Shown: positions 34,975-44,469, counted from the stretch's first letter. The stretch: 64,000 nucleotides of DNA from DAOUJI01 sp965237875 (GCA_965237875.1 CBDEGP010000002.1:372001-436000); one strand, 5' to 3'. A program made the numbers and translations. The notes: a model not told the origin generated them from the sequence alone.

Positions 34975-35964
34975 TTATAAGGCGCCGCGAGGCACGGGCA
35001 CGCCGGGGACTTTGAGCTGGATGCGACCTATGCTGCCCATGCCGGTGTAATACAAGGTCTTCCAGTCGTCTTGTCCGAAGCCGATGTTGACCGTCTGGTC
35101 CCTCCAGGGCAGAATCTCTTGAATCACGGGGTGGACGGGTTCGCGGACCCATATGATGCCCAGGTGTTCGCCCGAGGGGGCCACCACCCAGATTCCCCCA
35201 GGACCGGCCATGTACACGTTGCCTTCCATGTCCGTCTTCATCCCGTCGAACACCCCCGGCGGGGCCGTTGGTTCCAGCTGGTATAGCATTCTCCGAGAAG
35301 ACAGGTTCAAGCAGCCATTGGCCTGCACGTCGAAGGCCCACAACTGCCTGTTCCTGGCGTGGACCAGGTAAAGGATCTTTTCATCCGGGGAGAAGGTCAG
35401 GCCGTTGGGCGAGGTAAAGTCCCGGATAAGCAGGGTGATGTCCCCCAGGTCCGGGGAGACTCGGAACACCCCGCTGAAGTCCAGGTCGTGTCCGGGGGCT
35501 GGGGCCCCGGGATCGGTGAAGTATGTTGATCCATCGGAGGTTACGACCACGTCGTTGGGGCGGTTGAGGCGCATGCCCATATACTTGTTGGCGATGACCG
35601 TGACGTTGCCGTCGTCATCAACGCGGGTCACCCGGCGCAAGCCCTGCTCACAGGCAACCAGCCTCCCTTGCGCGTCCCTGGTGAGGCCGTTGGCGAAGTT
35701 GGTAGGCTCGCGGAACACCGAAAACTCCTCACCTTCCACCCACTTCATCGTCCGGCTGTGACCGATGTCGCTCCACACGAGGAAACCGCCCTCTTTCCAC
35801 CACACCGGACCCTCGCCGGGGTTAGGGAAGATGCCGCCGTGGGCGCGGGAGTCATCCTCGGGAGAGGCCTCGGGTCCGAAGCCATAGGGCAGCATTTCGT
35901 ACTCGGGATTCGCGGAGACAACGCGCTCAAATCCGGGGGAAACTTGCTCGATCTCTATCTTCAT
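34975..35964 (-). CDS. SMP-30/gluconolactonase-like beta-propeller lactonase
   Basis: A 329-aa protein from ATG 35964 behind GGAGAGAAGG. It has family signatures of the six-bladed propeller: GEGPVWW near residue 50 (metal-binding Glu), RLNRPNDVVV (Asn, about 150), SPNGLTFSPDEK (Asn/Asp, about 205). These enzymes open sugar lactones, producing hydroxy acids that the dehydrogenase downstream could process. No signal peptide, so probably cytoplasmic. It starts about 160 bases after the upstream amidohydrolase gene ends. Confidence 0.85.
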   Translation of the reverse strand: MKIEIEQVSPGFERVVSANPEYEMLPYGFGPEASPEDDSRAHGGIFPNPGEGPVWWKEGGFLVWSDIGHSRTMKWVEGEEFSVFREPTNFANGLTRDAQGRLVACEQGLRRVTRVDDDGNVTVIANKYMGMRLNRPNDVVVTSDGSTYFTDPGAPAPGHDLDFSGVFRVSPDLGDITLLIRDFTSPNGLTFSPDEKILYLVHARNRQLWAFDVQANGCLNLSSRRMLYQLEPTAPPGVFDGMKTDMEGNVYMAGPGGIWVVAPSGEHLGIIWVREPVHPVIQEILPWRDQTVNIGFGQDDWKTLYYTGMGSIGRIQLKVPGVPVPRGAL

Positions 35965-36124
35965 AATGTCCTTCTCTCCTGCTGGCCCCCAGGCCATCGG
36001 TCGGGCCGGGAAGTGAGGTTGGCATCTCCCAGGCACGAGAACCTCTGCCTGCCCGTATATTGCGGCACAGCTATACGTCTGCAAAGGGTCCCGCCGGGTC
36101 GTCCGTTATATGGCGACCTTGGGC

Positions 36125-37264
36125 CTATTCCAGATTGTAGACCCTGGCCGCGTTGCCCCAGAGAATCTTGTCCTTCTCTTCCTCGGTGCAATCCGCCAGT
36201 AGCCTTGCCACTATCTCCTGGGACTTGGGGAAGGTGCCCTCGTCGTGGGGGTAGTCGGCGCCAAACTGGAGGTTGTCCACGCCGATGATATCCCGTAGGC
36301 GGATGGTCAGGGCGTCTTCCTGGAAGCCCACGAAGCAGTTTTGGCGCCAAAAATCGCTGGGAAGCATGCCGTTCTTGAATTTTTGCCGGTTGCGGCGGGC
36401 CGAACCGGTGCGCTGGGTGTAGGTGTAGTCGATGCGCTCCAGAAAGTGGGGCACCCAGGCGGTCTCGTGCTCGATGACTCCCACCCTGAGCTTGGGGAAG
36501 CGCTCGAATACAAAGGCGAAGATCATGTCGCCGAGGGACATGCGGGGGAAGTGGTCGACGTTGGCCAGGAAGGAGCTGGAGAGGGTCTTAGTGTCCATGA
36601 ACTCGTTCTCGGGGGCAGGGCGGTTGCAGCCGATGTGGAAGCTCAAAGGCATCTCCAATTCCTCGCATGCCGCCCAGAAGGGGTCGTACATGGGGAGGTT
36701 GTACCGCTTGCCCGGGCTGGGACCCTCGGGGATCAAGGCTCCCACCAGCCCCATCTTCTTGCATCGGTAAAGCTCCGCAACCGCTGCTTCCGTGTCTTCA
36801 ACGCTGATAAAGGCGATGCCGAACAGCCGGTCGGGGACCGCGCTGCAATACTCGGCGATCCAGTCATTGTAGGCCCTGTACAACTCTGTCAGGTACTGGT
36901 CGTCGTCCACCTTGTTCAGGTGCATGGCTATCGTCGAGTAAACGATGCTCTTGTCAATGCCGTCGATCTCCATGTCCTTAAGCCGCTCTATCGGATCGTA
37001 GCCCCCCGGGCGGAGATGTTCCCTCCGTATCCGGGTCGCGGAGATATCATCCCGTACTTCGGGGTCGGGCTCGTATCTCCTGCCCGGATGGGTGCCGGAG
37101 GAGAGGCCCGCCACCCTGAGGTCTCCGACCCACCAGAAGTCTCCGTCGTCGTTTTGCACCAGACGGGGGATCTTGTCTCCGTACTTGGGGTCCATCCGGG
37201 TGAGCCACAAGTCCCAGGGTTCATGGGTGTGATCGTCCGAGGACAGTATCCTACGCCTTTCCAT
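36125..37264 (-). CDS. Amidohydrolase family 2 (ACMSD-like), paralogue
   Basis: A 379-aa enzyme with ATG 37264 behind AGGAGGTGCGG. It aligns with 32467-33618 over its full length: SSDDHTHEPWDLW, LSFHIGCNRPAP, GVIEHETAW and GADYPHDEGTFP. N-terminal metal motif, central His and C-terminal Asp are all present. The pair brackets the dehydrogenase and lactonase genes, so the cluster may have grown by duplicating the outer gene and then diverging in specificity. Substrate not deducible. Confidence 0.88.
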   Translation of the reverse strand: MERRRILSSDDHTHEPWDLWLTRMDPKYGDKIPRLVQNDDGDFWWVGDLRVAGLSSGTHPGRRYEPDPEVRDDISATRIRREHLRPGGYDPIERLKDMEIDGIDKSIVYSTIAMHLNKVDDDQYLTELYRAYNDWIAEYCSAVPDRLFGIAFISVEDTEAAVAELYRCKKMGLVGALIPEGPSPGKRYNLPMYDPFWAACEELEMPLSFHIGCNRPAPENEFMDTKTLSSSFLANVDHFPRMSLGDMIFAFVFERFPKLRVGVIEHETAWVPHFLERIDYTYTQRTGSARRNRQKFKNGMLPSDFWRQNCFVGFQEDALTIRLRDIIGVDNLQFGADYPHDEGTFPKSQEIVARLLADCTEEEKDKILWGNAARVYNLE

Positions 37265-37458
37265 GACCGCACCTCCTTAGGGGAGCATTATTCCCCAACT
37301 GGTTACGATATCCCGCCCTCTCTCCAGACCATGGCGCCGTTTTTATCGTGATGAAGGCATCAAGACACAACCCACCCTCAATAGTGTTGTTGCCGCCGCC
37401 ATACCCAGGTAAAGCCACTCTCCATGGAACCGTCGCAGCCCAGGCGAATGCCTCGACC

Positions 37459-37917
37459 TCAGGCGCGTTCCACCCTTTCATCGGCCTCCTGGTAGTCGTC
37501 CCAGGACCAAGGGGGCTCTCCCTCGGCCAGCTGGAAGTTGATGCCGCAGGCGTCGTCAGGATCGACATCGAAGCGTATGTAACCCTTCGGACTCTTGACG
37601 ATTGCATCCCTTTTAATTTTGGACCCTTTGGCTTTCATCTCATCAAACAGGCCCTCAATGCCATCGACTGCATAGGCCACGTGGCTGATGGCGGGTCCCT
37701 TTTCCTTCAGCTCACGTGCCAAGGCGGAATCTCCCACGGGAGATATAAAGTCCATGAGCGTTTCGCCGACCCTGTACGCGATGTAGTCGAAGCGGGTCTG
37801 GGTCTCGGACCGCCCCTCCATTGTGGGCAACATCCCGAAGTTCTTCTCAAGGTAGTCCCGCATTTGTTTGACGTCATGGACTCTATGGGTTACATGGTGG
37901 ACTTTTAAGAACGGCAT
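37459..37917 (-). CDS. VOC-superfamily (glyoxalase/dioxygenase fold) protein
   Basis: A 152-aa single protein with two beta-alpha-beta-beta-beta modules. Starts MPFLKVHHVTHRVHDV, with the first metal-ligand candidate His at 7-8, a second half ISHVAYAVDGIEGL (about 90-104) and a C-terminal acidic ligand in GINFQLAEG. Members include glyoxalase I, methylmalonyl-CoA epimerase and extradiol enzymes; the length and the VHHV start fit an epimerase- or glyoxalase-like enzyme. It begins a minus-strand group with the amidohydrolase. A terminator hairpin stands 94 bases upstream. Confidence 0.8.
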   Translation of the reverse strand: MPFLKVHHVTHRVHDVKQMRDYLEKNFGMLPTMEGRSETQTRFDYIAYRVGETLMDFISPVGDSALARELKEKGPAISHVAYAVDGIEGLFDEMKAKGSKIKRDAIVKSPKGYIRFDVDPDDACGINFQLAEGEPPWSWDDYQEADERVERA

Positions 37918-38010
37918 ATCGAGGTGTTTCCCTTCTCAATAATGTGGTGATTATGCTCCAGGCGCCGGGGAGTGTCAAACTCCAAGCCCGGTCTTGGAGG
38001 CGTAAATAGG

Positions 38011-38040
38011 CTTGGGGAGCCCGCTTCTGGGCTCCCCAAG
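38011..38040 (-). terminator. Rho-independent-type hairpin after the binding-protein gene
   Basis: A 12-bp perfect stem: CTTGGGGAGCCC (38011-38022) with GGGCTCCCCAAG (38029-38040) and a 6-base loop, 33 bases past the stop of the binding-protein gene. T-run weak. The strongest hairpin in this region. Confidence 0.75.
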
Positions 38041-38072
38041 CGCCTGTACCCTGTCTCTGCCGCTTCGATCCC

Positions 38073-39959
38073 TTACGGTTCGTTCAGCCAGAGCTGCTCC
38101 ATCTTGGTCTCCAGATAACCCGTCTGAGTGGGCATCTGGCCGCTCACTTTGTCGGCGTTGAATATCTGACCCCAGGCCTTGACGTAGTCTATGATCCAGT
38201 GGCTGTCTATGGTCATGGTGATCAACTCAATCTTCCGCAGTATCGCCCGCCTCTCGGCCACGTCTATAGCCGCGCTCTGTTGTTTGATGAGCTCCCGCAG
38301 GTCTCCCTCCGGCCCTACGTAGGTCCAGTTGTAGGGGTTCTTGGGTACGTCAAACTGGTAGTATTGGTTCAGGTAGTTGTCGGGCGTGGTCATGCCTCCG
38401 GTGCCCGAGACGATGATGTCATAATCTCCGCTGCTCTCCGCGGGCACGAAGGCTTCTCGCTCCAGCGTGACCAGTTTGACATCTATGTTCAGGTTCCGCT
38501 TCATCTGGTCCTTGAAGATGATGGCCGTCTCCTGGGAACCTCCGATCTGGGTGGTGCTGGAGAGTATGGTCGTGCTGAAGCCATTGGGGTAGCCGGCATC
38601 CGCCAAGAGCTGCTTGGCCTCTTCGATGTCCCTGGGGTCCTTTGTTATCCCGTCGTCCAGGTACCTGTGCCCGGGCAGCGAACTGAGTTCCTCCACGCTC
38701 ATGCACAGGGGTCCCGGAGCGCCGCAGGTGGTCCCCCGCGTGCCCAGGCCCGACCAGATCAACTGGTGCAACTCCTCCCGGTCCAAGGCCCGCATAATGG
38801 CCTGCCGCACCCGTATGTCGCTAAAGGGTTCCTTTGAGACGTTCAACGTGTAGCCGGTGGGGCAGCAGGGGACGCCGTAGGATATGATGCCCCCGTCACT
38901 CCGATCCACCAGCTCCTTCAGCTGGCCAATGGCCATGCCGCCGTTGGTCCGGGTGGATGTGGCAACCACCTGCGCGACTTCCCAGGCTGCTTGGGCAGCG
39001 GTCCGGTCGTTGATGGTGTAATAGGTCATGCCGTCCAAGTAGGGGAGTCCTCGGCCGTCGGGGTCCGTCTTCCAGTAGTTAGGGTTCTTCTCCCAGTTTT
39101 GTGTCACGTCGTCAGGCACACCAGACACCATGAAAGGCCCTGACCCCATCATGTTCTTCCAACCGTTGTCCCAGGTGTACACGTCCTCGCCGCCAGCCAT
39201 CCGGGCGTCCAAGTCCTCATAGTGAGCCTTGGGCACGGTGAGAATCAGGTCGTTGGCCATGAAGAGCAGGAAGTCGGCCCAGGGTGCGTTCAGGGTGATC
39301 CTGAAGGTAAGGGGATCGGCGACCTCCGAGCTTTCATAGTGGGGCCTGATGAAGTTCTTGAACTCGTTGCCCAGGTCCGGGCGGTCGGGCAGCTTGCCCA
39401 GGGCTCGCTGGAAGCTATAGTGCACGTCCTCGGCGGTCACCGGCGTGCCGTCCCGGAAGGTGGCGTGGGGCTTGATCTTGAAGGACCAGACCGTCCCCTC
39501 ATCGTTCTCCTGTGCCCAACTCTCGGCCAGGTCTCCCCAGATGTCGAACCGGTCGAAGGTCCAGGGGTTTAGCTGTAGCAGGCTGTTATAGGGGGGGCTG
39601 AAGACCGAGGACCGGGCGCTGAACGTGGGGTGGGGGTCCCAACGCTGGACCTTGGACCAGTACTGGACGCCCAGGATCCCGCCGTAGGTGGGCTCCCCGA
39701 ACTCCTCGATCGCCCTGCCGACCATTCCATAGCCGATGGCTCCCTCGGCCACCGAAGCACGACCTACCGGCCTGGGTGTGGCCGTGGCTGCCGGAGTATC
39801 GGTGGGTTGAGGCGCCGCAGTGGTGGCGGTGGGCTGAGGCGGTGTAGTAGCGGTGGGTGTCGGTGTAGCGTCCTCACCGCAAGCAACCGCGGCGATTAAC
39901 GCCAGCAACAACGGAAGCCCCAACAACCACTTAGTTCGAAGCGACCCTAGATATCTCAT
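38073..39959 (-). CDS. ABC transporter solute-binding lipoprotein, family 5 (second system)
   Basis: A 628-aa lipoprotein from ATG 39959, preceded by a GAGGGGGG ribosome-binding run. Signal sequence and lipobox LIAAVAC put the lipidated Cys at about 27, followed by a Thr/Pro/Ala linker of about 40 residues. The family-5 binding fold shows WSFKIKPHATFRDGTPVTAEDVHYSF (split here: WSFKIKPHATF, then DGTPVTAEDV), IRVRQAIMRALDREEL and YDIIVSGTGG. Ligands of this family include peptides, sugars and nickel chelates. It lacks the EGLT repeats of the paralogue at 7453. It may serve the orphan permease pair at 30324-32242. Confidence 0.92.
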   Translation of the reverse strand: MRYLGSLRTKWLLGLPLLLALIAAVACGEDATPTPTATTPPQPTATTAAPQPTDTPAATATPRPVGRASVAEGAIGYGMVGRAIEEFGEPTYGGILGVQYWSKVQRWDPHPTFSARSSVFSPPYNSLLQLNPWTFDRFDIWGDLAESWAQENDEGTVWSFKIKPHATFRDGTPVTAEDVHYSFQRALGKLPDRPDLGNEFKNFIRPHYESSEVADPLTFRITLNAPWADFLLFMANDLILTVPKAHYEDLDARMAGGEDVYTWDNGWKNMMGSGPFMVSGVPDDVTQNWEKNPNYWKTDPDGRGLPYLDGMTYYTINDRTAAQAAWEVAQVVATSTRTNGGMAIGQLKELVDRSDGGIISYGVPCCPTGYTLNVSKEPFSDIRVRQAIMRALDREELHQLIWSGLGTRGTTCGAPGPLCMSVEELSSLPGHRYLDDGITKDPRDIEEAKQLLADAGYPNGFSTTILSSTTQIGGSQETAIIFKDQMKRNLNIDVKLVTLEREAFVPAESSGDYDIIVSGTGGMTTPDNYLNQYYQFDVPKNPYNWTYVGPEGDLRELIKQQSAAIDVAERRAILRKIELITMTIDSHWIIDYVKAWGQIFNADKVSGQMPTQTGYLETKMEQLWLNEP

Positions 39960-40391
39960 GATTCCCCCCCTCATGATTCACAAGAGACGTGGCTCAACGC
40001 ATAATCGGGCAAAATATAGTTCATTGTCTCAAGTCTTGTCAATAGTTTGTCGACGGCGTAACTGTTCAGTCTCCGTGAGAAATGGATAGTCGCCCGAGTC
40101 ACCCAAAGGGGGAAAGCCAAAGTCCCTTCCCTCTTTGGGGGAAGGTTAGGATGGGGACGCGTCCACTACTCTGAACAGTTGCTCCGAATGTTTCAACTTG
40201 ACACCGGACCAGGAAGGCGGAAGCCGAACTACCGTCCTCAGCTTCAACGAATTCGCCGCCGGTGTGACCGAGCCCGAATGGAACATACCGCCATCATCGC
40301 GGTGAACTTCACTTGGCGGCAGTGGCGGCGCCGTCTCTCGAACCATCGACCGGCGGTCGCAGGACCGGGTGGACTGATATGCCAGCGGCGC
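39960..40391. other. Intergenic stretch with REP-like hairpin
   Basis: About 430 bases without a gene. A CCTTCCC-TCTTT-GGGGGAAGG hairpin near 40124-40146 followed by a GATGGGGA tail resembles the CTCTCCCTCC-GGGGGAGGG motif at 44986-45005, so both may belong to a REP-type family. An AT-rich part at 40010-40060 may carry the binding-protein promoter. Confidence 0.5.
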
Positions 40392-41828
40392 CTACCGGAG
40401 AAACCGAGGCCAGTACGTGACCGACACCACCGCGGCCGCCGCCCCCAGCAGTGCGGCGACGAGATAGACGTCTTTGAAGGCGAGTATGAACGCATGTGTG
40501 TCGCCTGGGTCGCCAACCACGCCCAGCCCGGCCAGCGCCGGCGCGTGCCACTCTTGGCGGGACGCGAACAGGGCGCTCAACGCCGCCACACTTGAAACGC
40601 TCCCCATACTGCGCGACAGCGTCATGATGGCCCCGCCGGTTCCGAGCCTGTTCGATGGCACGTTGCCCATGACAAGGTTGGCGTTGGCGGCTTGGTGCAG
40701 GCCCATGCTGATTCCCATGGCCGCGCTCCTGAACGCCAAGTCGGACACCGAGGCGCCTTCGCCCAGCATGGTGTAGCTGAAGATAGTCAACGCCATCATT
40801 GCCCCCGCGACTGTGCTCAGGTACGCAGGCGGGACGCGGTCGGAGACCCAGCCGCCAATTGGCGCGGAGGCCGCTATCGTGAGCGGCATCAGCATCATCA
40901 CCATGCCCCAGGTCTTGGCGTTTGCGCCCATCACGTCGCTCACGAAGAAGGGCAGGATAAACCAGTTGACGAACGAGCTCATGGATATGAGGTAGGCCGA
41001 GACGAACGCCGGTGCTAGAACACGGTGCCTGAGCAGCCGGAGGTCCAGCACAGGGCGGCGCGCGCGGCTTTCTACATAGGTAAACGCGCCAAGGGACGCT
41101 AGGGACAGCAGCGCCAGCGTCAGCGCCACAGGGGCCGTCCATCCCATTCTTCCGCCAAGCGTAAGGAACAGGATGAACGACACAAGGCCGGTGAACAGAG
41201 TGACCGCCCCGCGCAGGTCGAACCCCTGCTTCGCCTCCGCCGACGCTCTCTCGCTCAGCGCCACGAGCGACAAGGCGATTGCGCAGACGCCGAACGGGAC
41301 CCTCGCGGCGAAGATGGCCCGCCAGCCAAAGCTGTCCACCAACACCCCTCCCGCCAGGGCGCCTACCAACATTCCCAACGTGCCTAAGCCGGCCATCATG
41401 CCGAGCGCCTTGCCGCGCTCCTCGGGGAGGAACATGCCAGTGACTAGGGCGGGAGCACAGGCCATGAGCAGTCCGTTGCCCACCGCCTGCAGCACACGGA
41501 GGCCAAAGACAATCGGCAACGAGGGTGCAAGGCTTATCAACAGCACGGCCAGGGTGTACACGGTCAGACCGATGATGAAGAAACGCTTGAGTCCATAAGC
41601 GTCCGCTGCGCTGCCCAGGGTGATTTGAAGCCCGGCGCTGCTGCCCACGTAGAATATGATTATCCACTGAACAGTCTGAATATCAGCGTCAAAGCTGCTG
41701 GTGATGTTGGGAAGAGCGACGTTGACCGTGATGTCGAGGCTGCCGAGGAACATTCCGGTTGACGCCGCAACGAGGCCAAGCCACTTGTTGGCTGAACCGC
41801 GCGTTACGCTATCGGAGGCTGACCCCAT
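40392..41828 (-). CDS. MFS transporter, DHA2/EmrB-QacA type (14 TM)
   Basis: A 478-aa exporter with about 14 hydrophobic segments. The first span contains GMFLGSLDITVNVALPNI (about 25-42), the DHA2 motif D1 with its key Asp; motif A is represented by GSAADAYGLKRFF (about 72-84) and motif C by GLGTLGMLVGALAGGVLVD (about 147-165). This group exports drugs and other amphiphiles in exchange for protons. The ends fit a complete gene. It is monocistronic, with gene-free DNA on both sides. Confidence 0.9.
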   Translation of the reverse strand: MGSASDSVTRGSANKWLGLVAASTGMFLGSLDITVNVALPNITSSFDADIQTVQWIIIFYVGSSAGLQITLGSAADAYGLKRFFIIGLTVYTLAVLLISLAPSLPIVFGLRVLQAVGNGLLMACAPALVTGMFLPEERGKALGMMAGLGTLGMLVGALAGGVLVDSFGWRAIFAARVPFGVCAIALSLVALSERASAEAKQGFDLRGAVTLFTGLVSFILFLTLGGRMGWTAPVALTLALLSLASLGAFTYVESRARRPVLDLRLLRHRVLAPAFVSAYLISMSSFVNWFILPFFVSDVMGANAKTWGMVMMLMPLTIAASAPIGGWVSDRVPPAYLSTVAGAMMALTIFSYTMLGEGASVSDLAFRSAAMGISMGLHQAANANLVMGNVPSNRLGTGGAIMTLSRSMGSVSSVAALSALFASRQEWHAPALAGLGVVGDPGDTHAFILAFKDVYLVAALLGAAAAVVSVTYWPRFLR

Positions 41829-42398
41829 GTCACGCTGCTCTTCCTCTGCTGGATTGACAGGCGTTCCCGGCGCCCCTCACCCGCCTCGATGCGTCGACGT
41901 GGCGCAGGGCCAGGAACGACCTAACGGCGCTCATGAAGCATTGGCCAAGACGGTAGCGCCGAGCTATGGTATCGTCAAACGGCGTCCGGCTGTCATCGCA
42001 GATTGTCAGCGAAAATGGGACAGAAGCGATTAGTATACCTCGGCCTCCTGTTTAGATCGGTCATCATATCCAACGGATGCTATGCTGCGACAAATATCGA
42101 GATACGTCCTAAGTTTACGGGCATGTCAACCTATGAGGATGTGGCCTGAGATATATGGCCATCTTAATTTCTCGGAGGAGGAAGACGGCTGCCGTCGGGA
42201 CTTCCGACGGAAGACTGCTGCGCTCGTGGGCAGTTGATGTGGCGGGGAGTTGGTTGACCTAAACCGAGAGCAGACTGAGCAATCATCCGGTCCGGAGACC
42301 GTTGCTCGGCGGTGCGGACGCCCTAAGTGCTGCTGCTCTTCCTCGATGTTCCCCTGAGTCACTCCCACGCCGGTGACGGTGGAGCGAATAGCCGCTTC
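41829..42398. other. Gene-free stretch
   Basis: 570 bases with no credible coding frame on either strand and no copy of the repeat families. The 42030-42170 part is AT-richer and could hold the promoter for the MFS gene only in part. Nothing else seen. Confidence 0.45.
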
Positions 42399-42863
42399 TC
42401 ACCGGGCCGTGAAGGTCTCCGTCACCTGGCCGTTGATTACGACGGTGTACTCTTCACCGGGGGCGAAGTCGCTCCCCAGGGCCAGCTCGCCTTCGTGTAT
42501 TTCGTAGACGGCCAGGCACGCGAACGGGCCGCTGGGCCGGAGGTTGGTGACGGTGACCTCAATCCGGCTGCCGTCTCGGTTCAGCTCGTAGCTCTCGAAC
42601 TTCGCGCAACTGTCGGGCAGGCCGGACACGATCAGCAGTGAGTACTCACGGGAGTCTTTGACGACTACCCCGACGGACTCGATGGGCGCGAGCTCCCGGA
42701 CCACGTCCGGGTCTTCCGGTTGCGTGTGGGGAGTCGGCGGGCTGGTCTGGCCAGGCGGGGTCTGGGTCGGGGCCGGGCCGGACGGAGCGCTGTCACACGC
42801 GATGGCTGCTATTATGAGCAGGCCGGCAATGACCGGGACCGTGGTCGATAGTCTGATCGTCAT
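42399..42863 (-). CDS. Small lipoprotein, hypothetical
   Basis: A 154-aa secreted lipoprotein from ATG 42863 with GGGAGGACG upstream. Signal peptide with lipobox IIAAIAC (Cys about 23), then a Pro/Thr-rich linker, then a beta-rich domain with two cysteines (SCAKFESY and PFACLAVY) likely to form a disulfide. The FAPGEEYTVVING segment resembles immunoglobulin-like or intermolecular-binding small lipoproteins of Chloroflexota. No defined family was recognised. It is encoded in a set of small envelope genes spanning 42399-44929. Confidence 0.65.
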   Translation of the reverse strand: MTIRLSTTVPVIAGLLIIAAIACDSAPSGPAPTQTPPGQTSPPTPHTQPEDPDVVRELAPIESVGVVVKDSREYSLLIVSGLPDSCAKFESYELNRDGSRIEVTVTNLRPSGPFACLAVYEIHEGELALGSDFAPGEEYTVVINGQVTETFTAR

Positions 42864-42965
42864 TTCGTCCTCCCGGCGGTGGCGCAACGGCGCTGCCGCT
42901 TGCCAAGGGCGTCCCGCCCGGTGTCGATGGTCAGCTCCCAGGAGCCGGGGCTGCGCCGTCGGAGG

Positions 42966-43358
42966 CTACTCTTGTCGGCTGTAAGCCCAAGCACGGTCCA
43001 AGTACGCCAACGCGCTCGCGATTAGAAGAACTATGAAAGGCCAGACGAAGAAAGCAACATTTTCAAACATGTGTGTACCTGAGATGATGGCGGGGCCAAG
43101 GAACCACGAAATTGCGTCCAGCCGGCCCCAGAAGATGGACTTCTCCTGGCGAGGGCGCAGAAACCACACCGCAATAGACCCAACCAGGGCGAGGGCCGCC
43201 AGCGCGAGCAAAAGCGCTCCGTCTCTGACGTTCTTCTCGATGTCGAGACCTTCCTTGAGTTCGGGATCGTCTATGAGTTCCGTAATCCCATAACTCAACA
43301 ATAAAATGGCTCCGGCTAATCCGAACAGTGTGACTCCGATTCTTAATGCTATCTGCAT
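42966..43358 (-). CDS. Small four-TM membrane protein
   Basis: 130 aa from ATG 43358, which follows AGAGGAGGAAGAC. Hydrophobic segments at about 6-24, 43-63, 75-90 and 100-118 predict an integral membrane protein, with a short acidic loop ELIDDPELKEG after the first span. Not recognised. The first 30 residues are duplicated in the truncated copy at 44470-44577, showing local duplication. Confidence 0.6.
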   Translation of the reverse strand: MQIALRIGVTLFGLAGAILLLSYGITELIDDPELKEGLDIEKNVRDGALLLALAALALVGSIAVWFLRPRQEKSIFWGRLDAISWFLGPAIISGTHMFENVAFFVWPFIVLLIASALAYLDRAWAYSRQE

Positions 43359-43554
43359 TTGTCTTCCTCCTCTTATTCCCATCTCGCTTAAAAAGCCCGT
43401 CCCGTGGCGGAGGCATCATCGCCAAACGCGCGTTGACGCAAGGCGATGCAGCCCCCCGAGAGCGGGCAATTTGTTATTTGATCGGACGTCCGGCTTTCAC
43501 CGCATCCGGCTCTCCAGTGTCTTCACAAAGCGGTAGTGTCTGCCGTTGTGGAGC

Positions 43555-43749
43555 CTAGTCCGTTATGTCGTCTTTCAACGACCACCAAGCTATAGTCATC
43601 GTCAGGGCCACGGCCAACATGACGCCGGGTGTCCCGAATGATGACCAATCGAAATCCCGCTGCAATGGCACGAGACCGACACTTATCGCTGTGAATATCC
43701 ATAGCAATACCACTGAGATAGTCATTACTTTGCGATGCTTACGATTCAT
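43555..43749 (-). CDS. Small membrane protein, two TM segments
   Basis: 64 aa, ATG 43749 with AGAAAGGAAC upstream. Two predicted spans (about 9-28 and 42-57) joined by a loop with LQRDFDW; ends KDDITD. The first residues are basic (MNRKHRK), so the N-terminus is probably cytoplasmic. Not recognised. It lies 35 bases after the DUF4097-type gene and may be translated from the same message. Confidence 0.5.
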   Translation of the reverse strand: MNRKHRKVMTISVVLLWIFTAISVGLVPLQRDFDWSSFGTPGVMLAVALTMTIAWWSLKDDITD

Positions 43750-43784
43750 TGCGTGTTCCTTTCTTCCCCGATGGGAATGATTTG

Positions 43785-44402
43785 TTATTTGATGGTGATG
43801 TCGCCGTTGGAAGTTCGGATTTCTAATGAACTGCTTCCGTCGCCGATGTCTCCGGTCAATTGATCATCGTTGGAGCGGCCGGTGATTGTGATCGGCAGCT
43901 CGCTGCTGATTTTGCCGTTTCCGGTTTCGGCGTCCAGCTTTACTCCCGGAGTATTCACCAGGGTTACCTCGACATCGCCGTTGGAAGTCCTCAGACTGTT
44001 TTGGGACCCTGGCTCCAGACTTCCGTCGAATGTGATGGCGCCGTTGGAAGTCTTAGCGCTCAACTCCAGTTGGGCCTTTTCCGGCACCTCCACTTCTACA
44101 TCGACTCGGGCATTGATGTTGACCACGCTGGAAAAGTCGGCTGACACAGACACAGTATCGCCATTCTGGTCGGTCTGGTATTCCACCTTGTCCGTGTTTG
44201 TGATGGCTGCGGTTACTCGAACTTCTCCCGCGCCGCCCGAGGAGCGCACCGTAATGTCGCCGTTCTCGGTCTCTACCACTAACCGGGGAGAGCCGCTCAC
44301 TTGGAAAGACTTCACTACCACGGACTCCTTTACGCCTATTTTGACTGAGCAACCGAGTATGACCAGTGGCAACGCCAGAGCAAGTACGAAAACGGCTTTC
44401 AT
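43785..44402 (-). CDS. DUF4097-type beta-helix lipoprotein
   Basis: 205 aa. Signal peptide MKAVFVLALALPLVILGC with lipobox Cys at 18; then repeated strand motifs such as VETENGDITVRSSGG, AKTSNGAITFDGS and LRTSNGDVEVTL, the NG-x-I/V repeat of DUF4097 right-handed beta-helices. These proteins are envelope-associated and of unknown role, often near membrane stress genes. ATG 44402 follows GGAAGGATAACC. Leader and signal peptide are nearly the same as those of the gene at 44588-44929, which shares a 102-bp 5' block with it. Confidence 0.82.
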   Translation of the reverse strand: MKAVFVLALALPLVILGCSVKIGVKESVVVKSFQVSGSPRLVVETENGDITVRSSGGAGEVRVTAAITNTDKVEYQTDQNGDTVSVSADFSSVVNINARVDVEVEVPEKAQLELSAKTSNGAITFDGSLEPGSQNSLRTSNGDVEVTLVNTPGVKLDAETGNGKISSELPITITGRSNDDQLTGDIGDGSSSLEIRTSNGDITIK

Positions 44403-44469
44403 GGTTATCCTTCCTTTCTAAATTTGTCTTCCTCCTCTAGAACGTGTGTGACAAATCCCCTCTCCCTCT
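44368..44469 (-). repeat. Duplicated leader/signal-peptide block, copy 1
   Basis: 102 bp covering the 5' untranslated region, ribosome-binding site and the first 11 codons of the DUF4097-type gene. It matches 44895-44997 at about 85 percent by eye, including AACGTGTGTG and AAAACGGCTTTCATGGTTATC. Confidence 0.8.

Noticed and set aside
40309..41667. 452-codon minus-strand frame
   Set aside because: Out-of-frame shadow of the MFS transporter, without hydrophobic pattern of its own.
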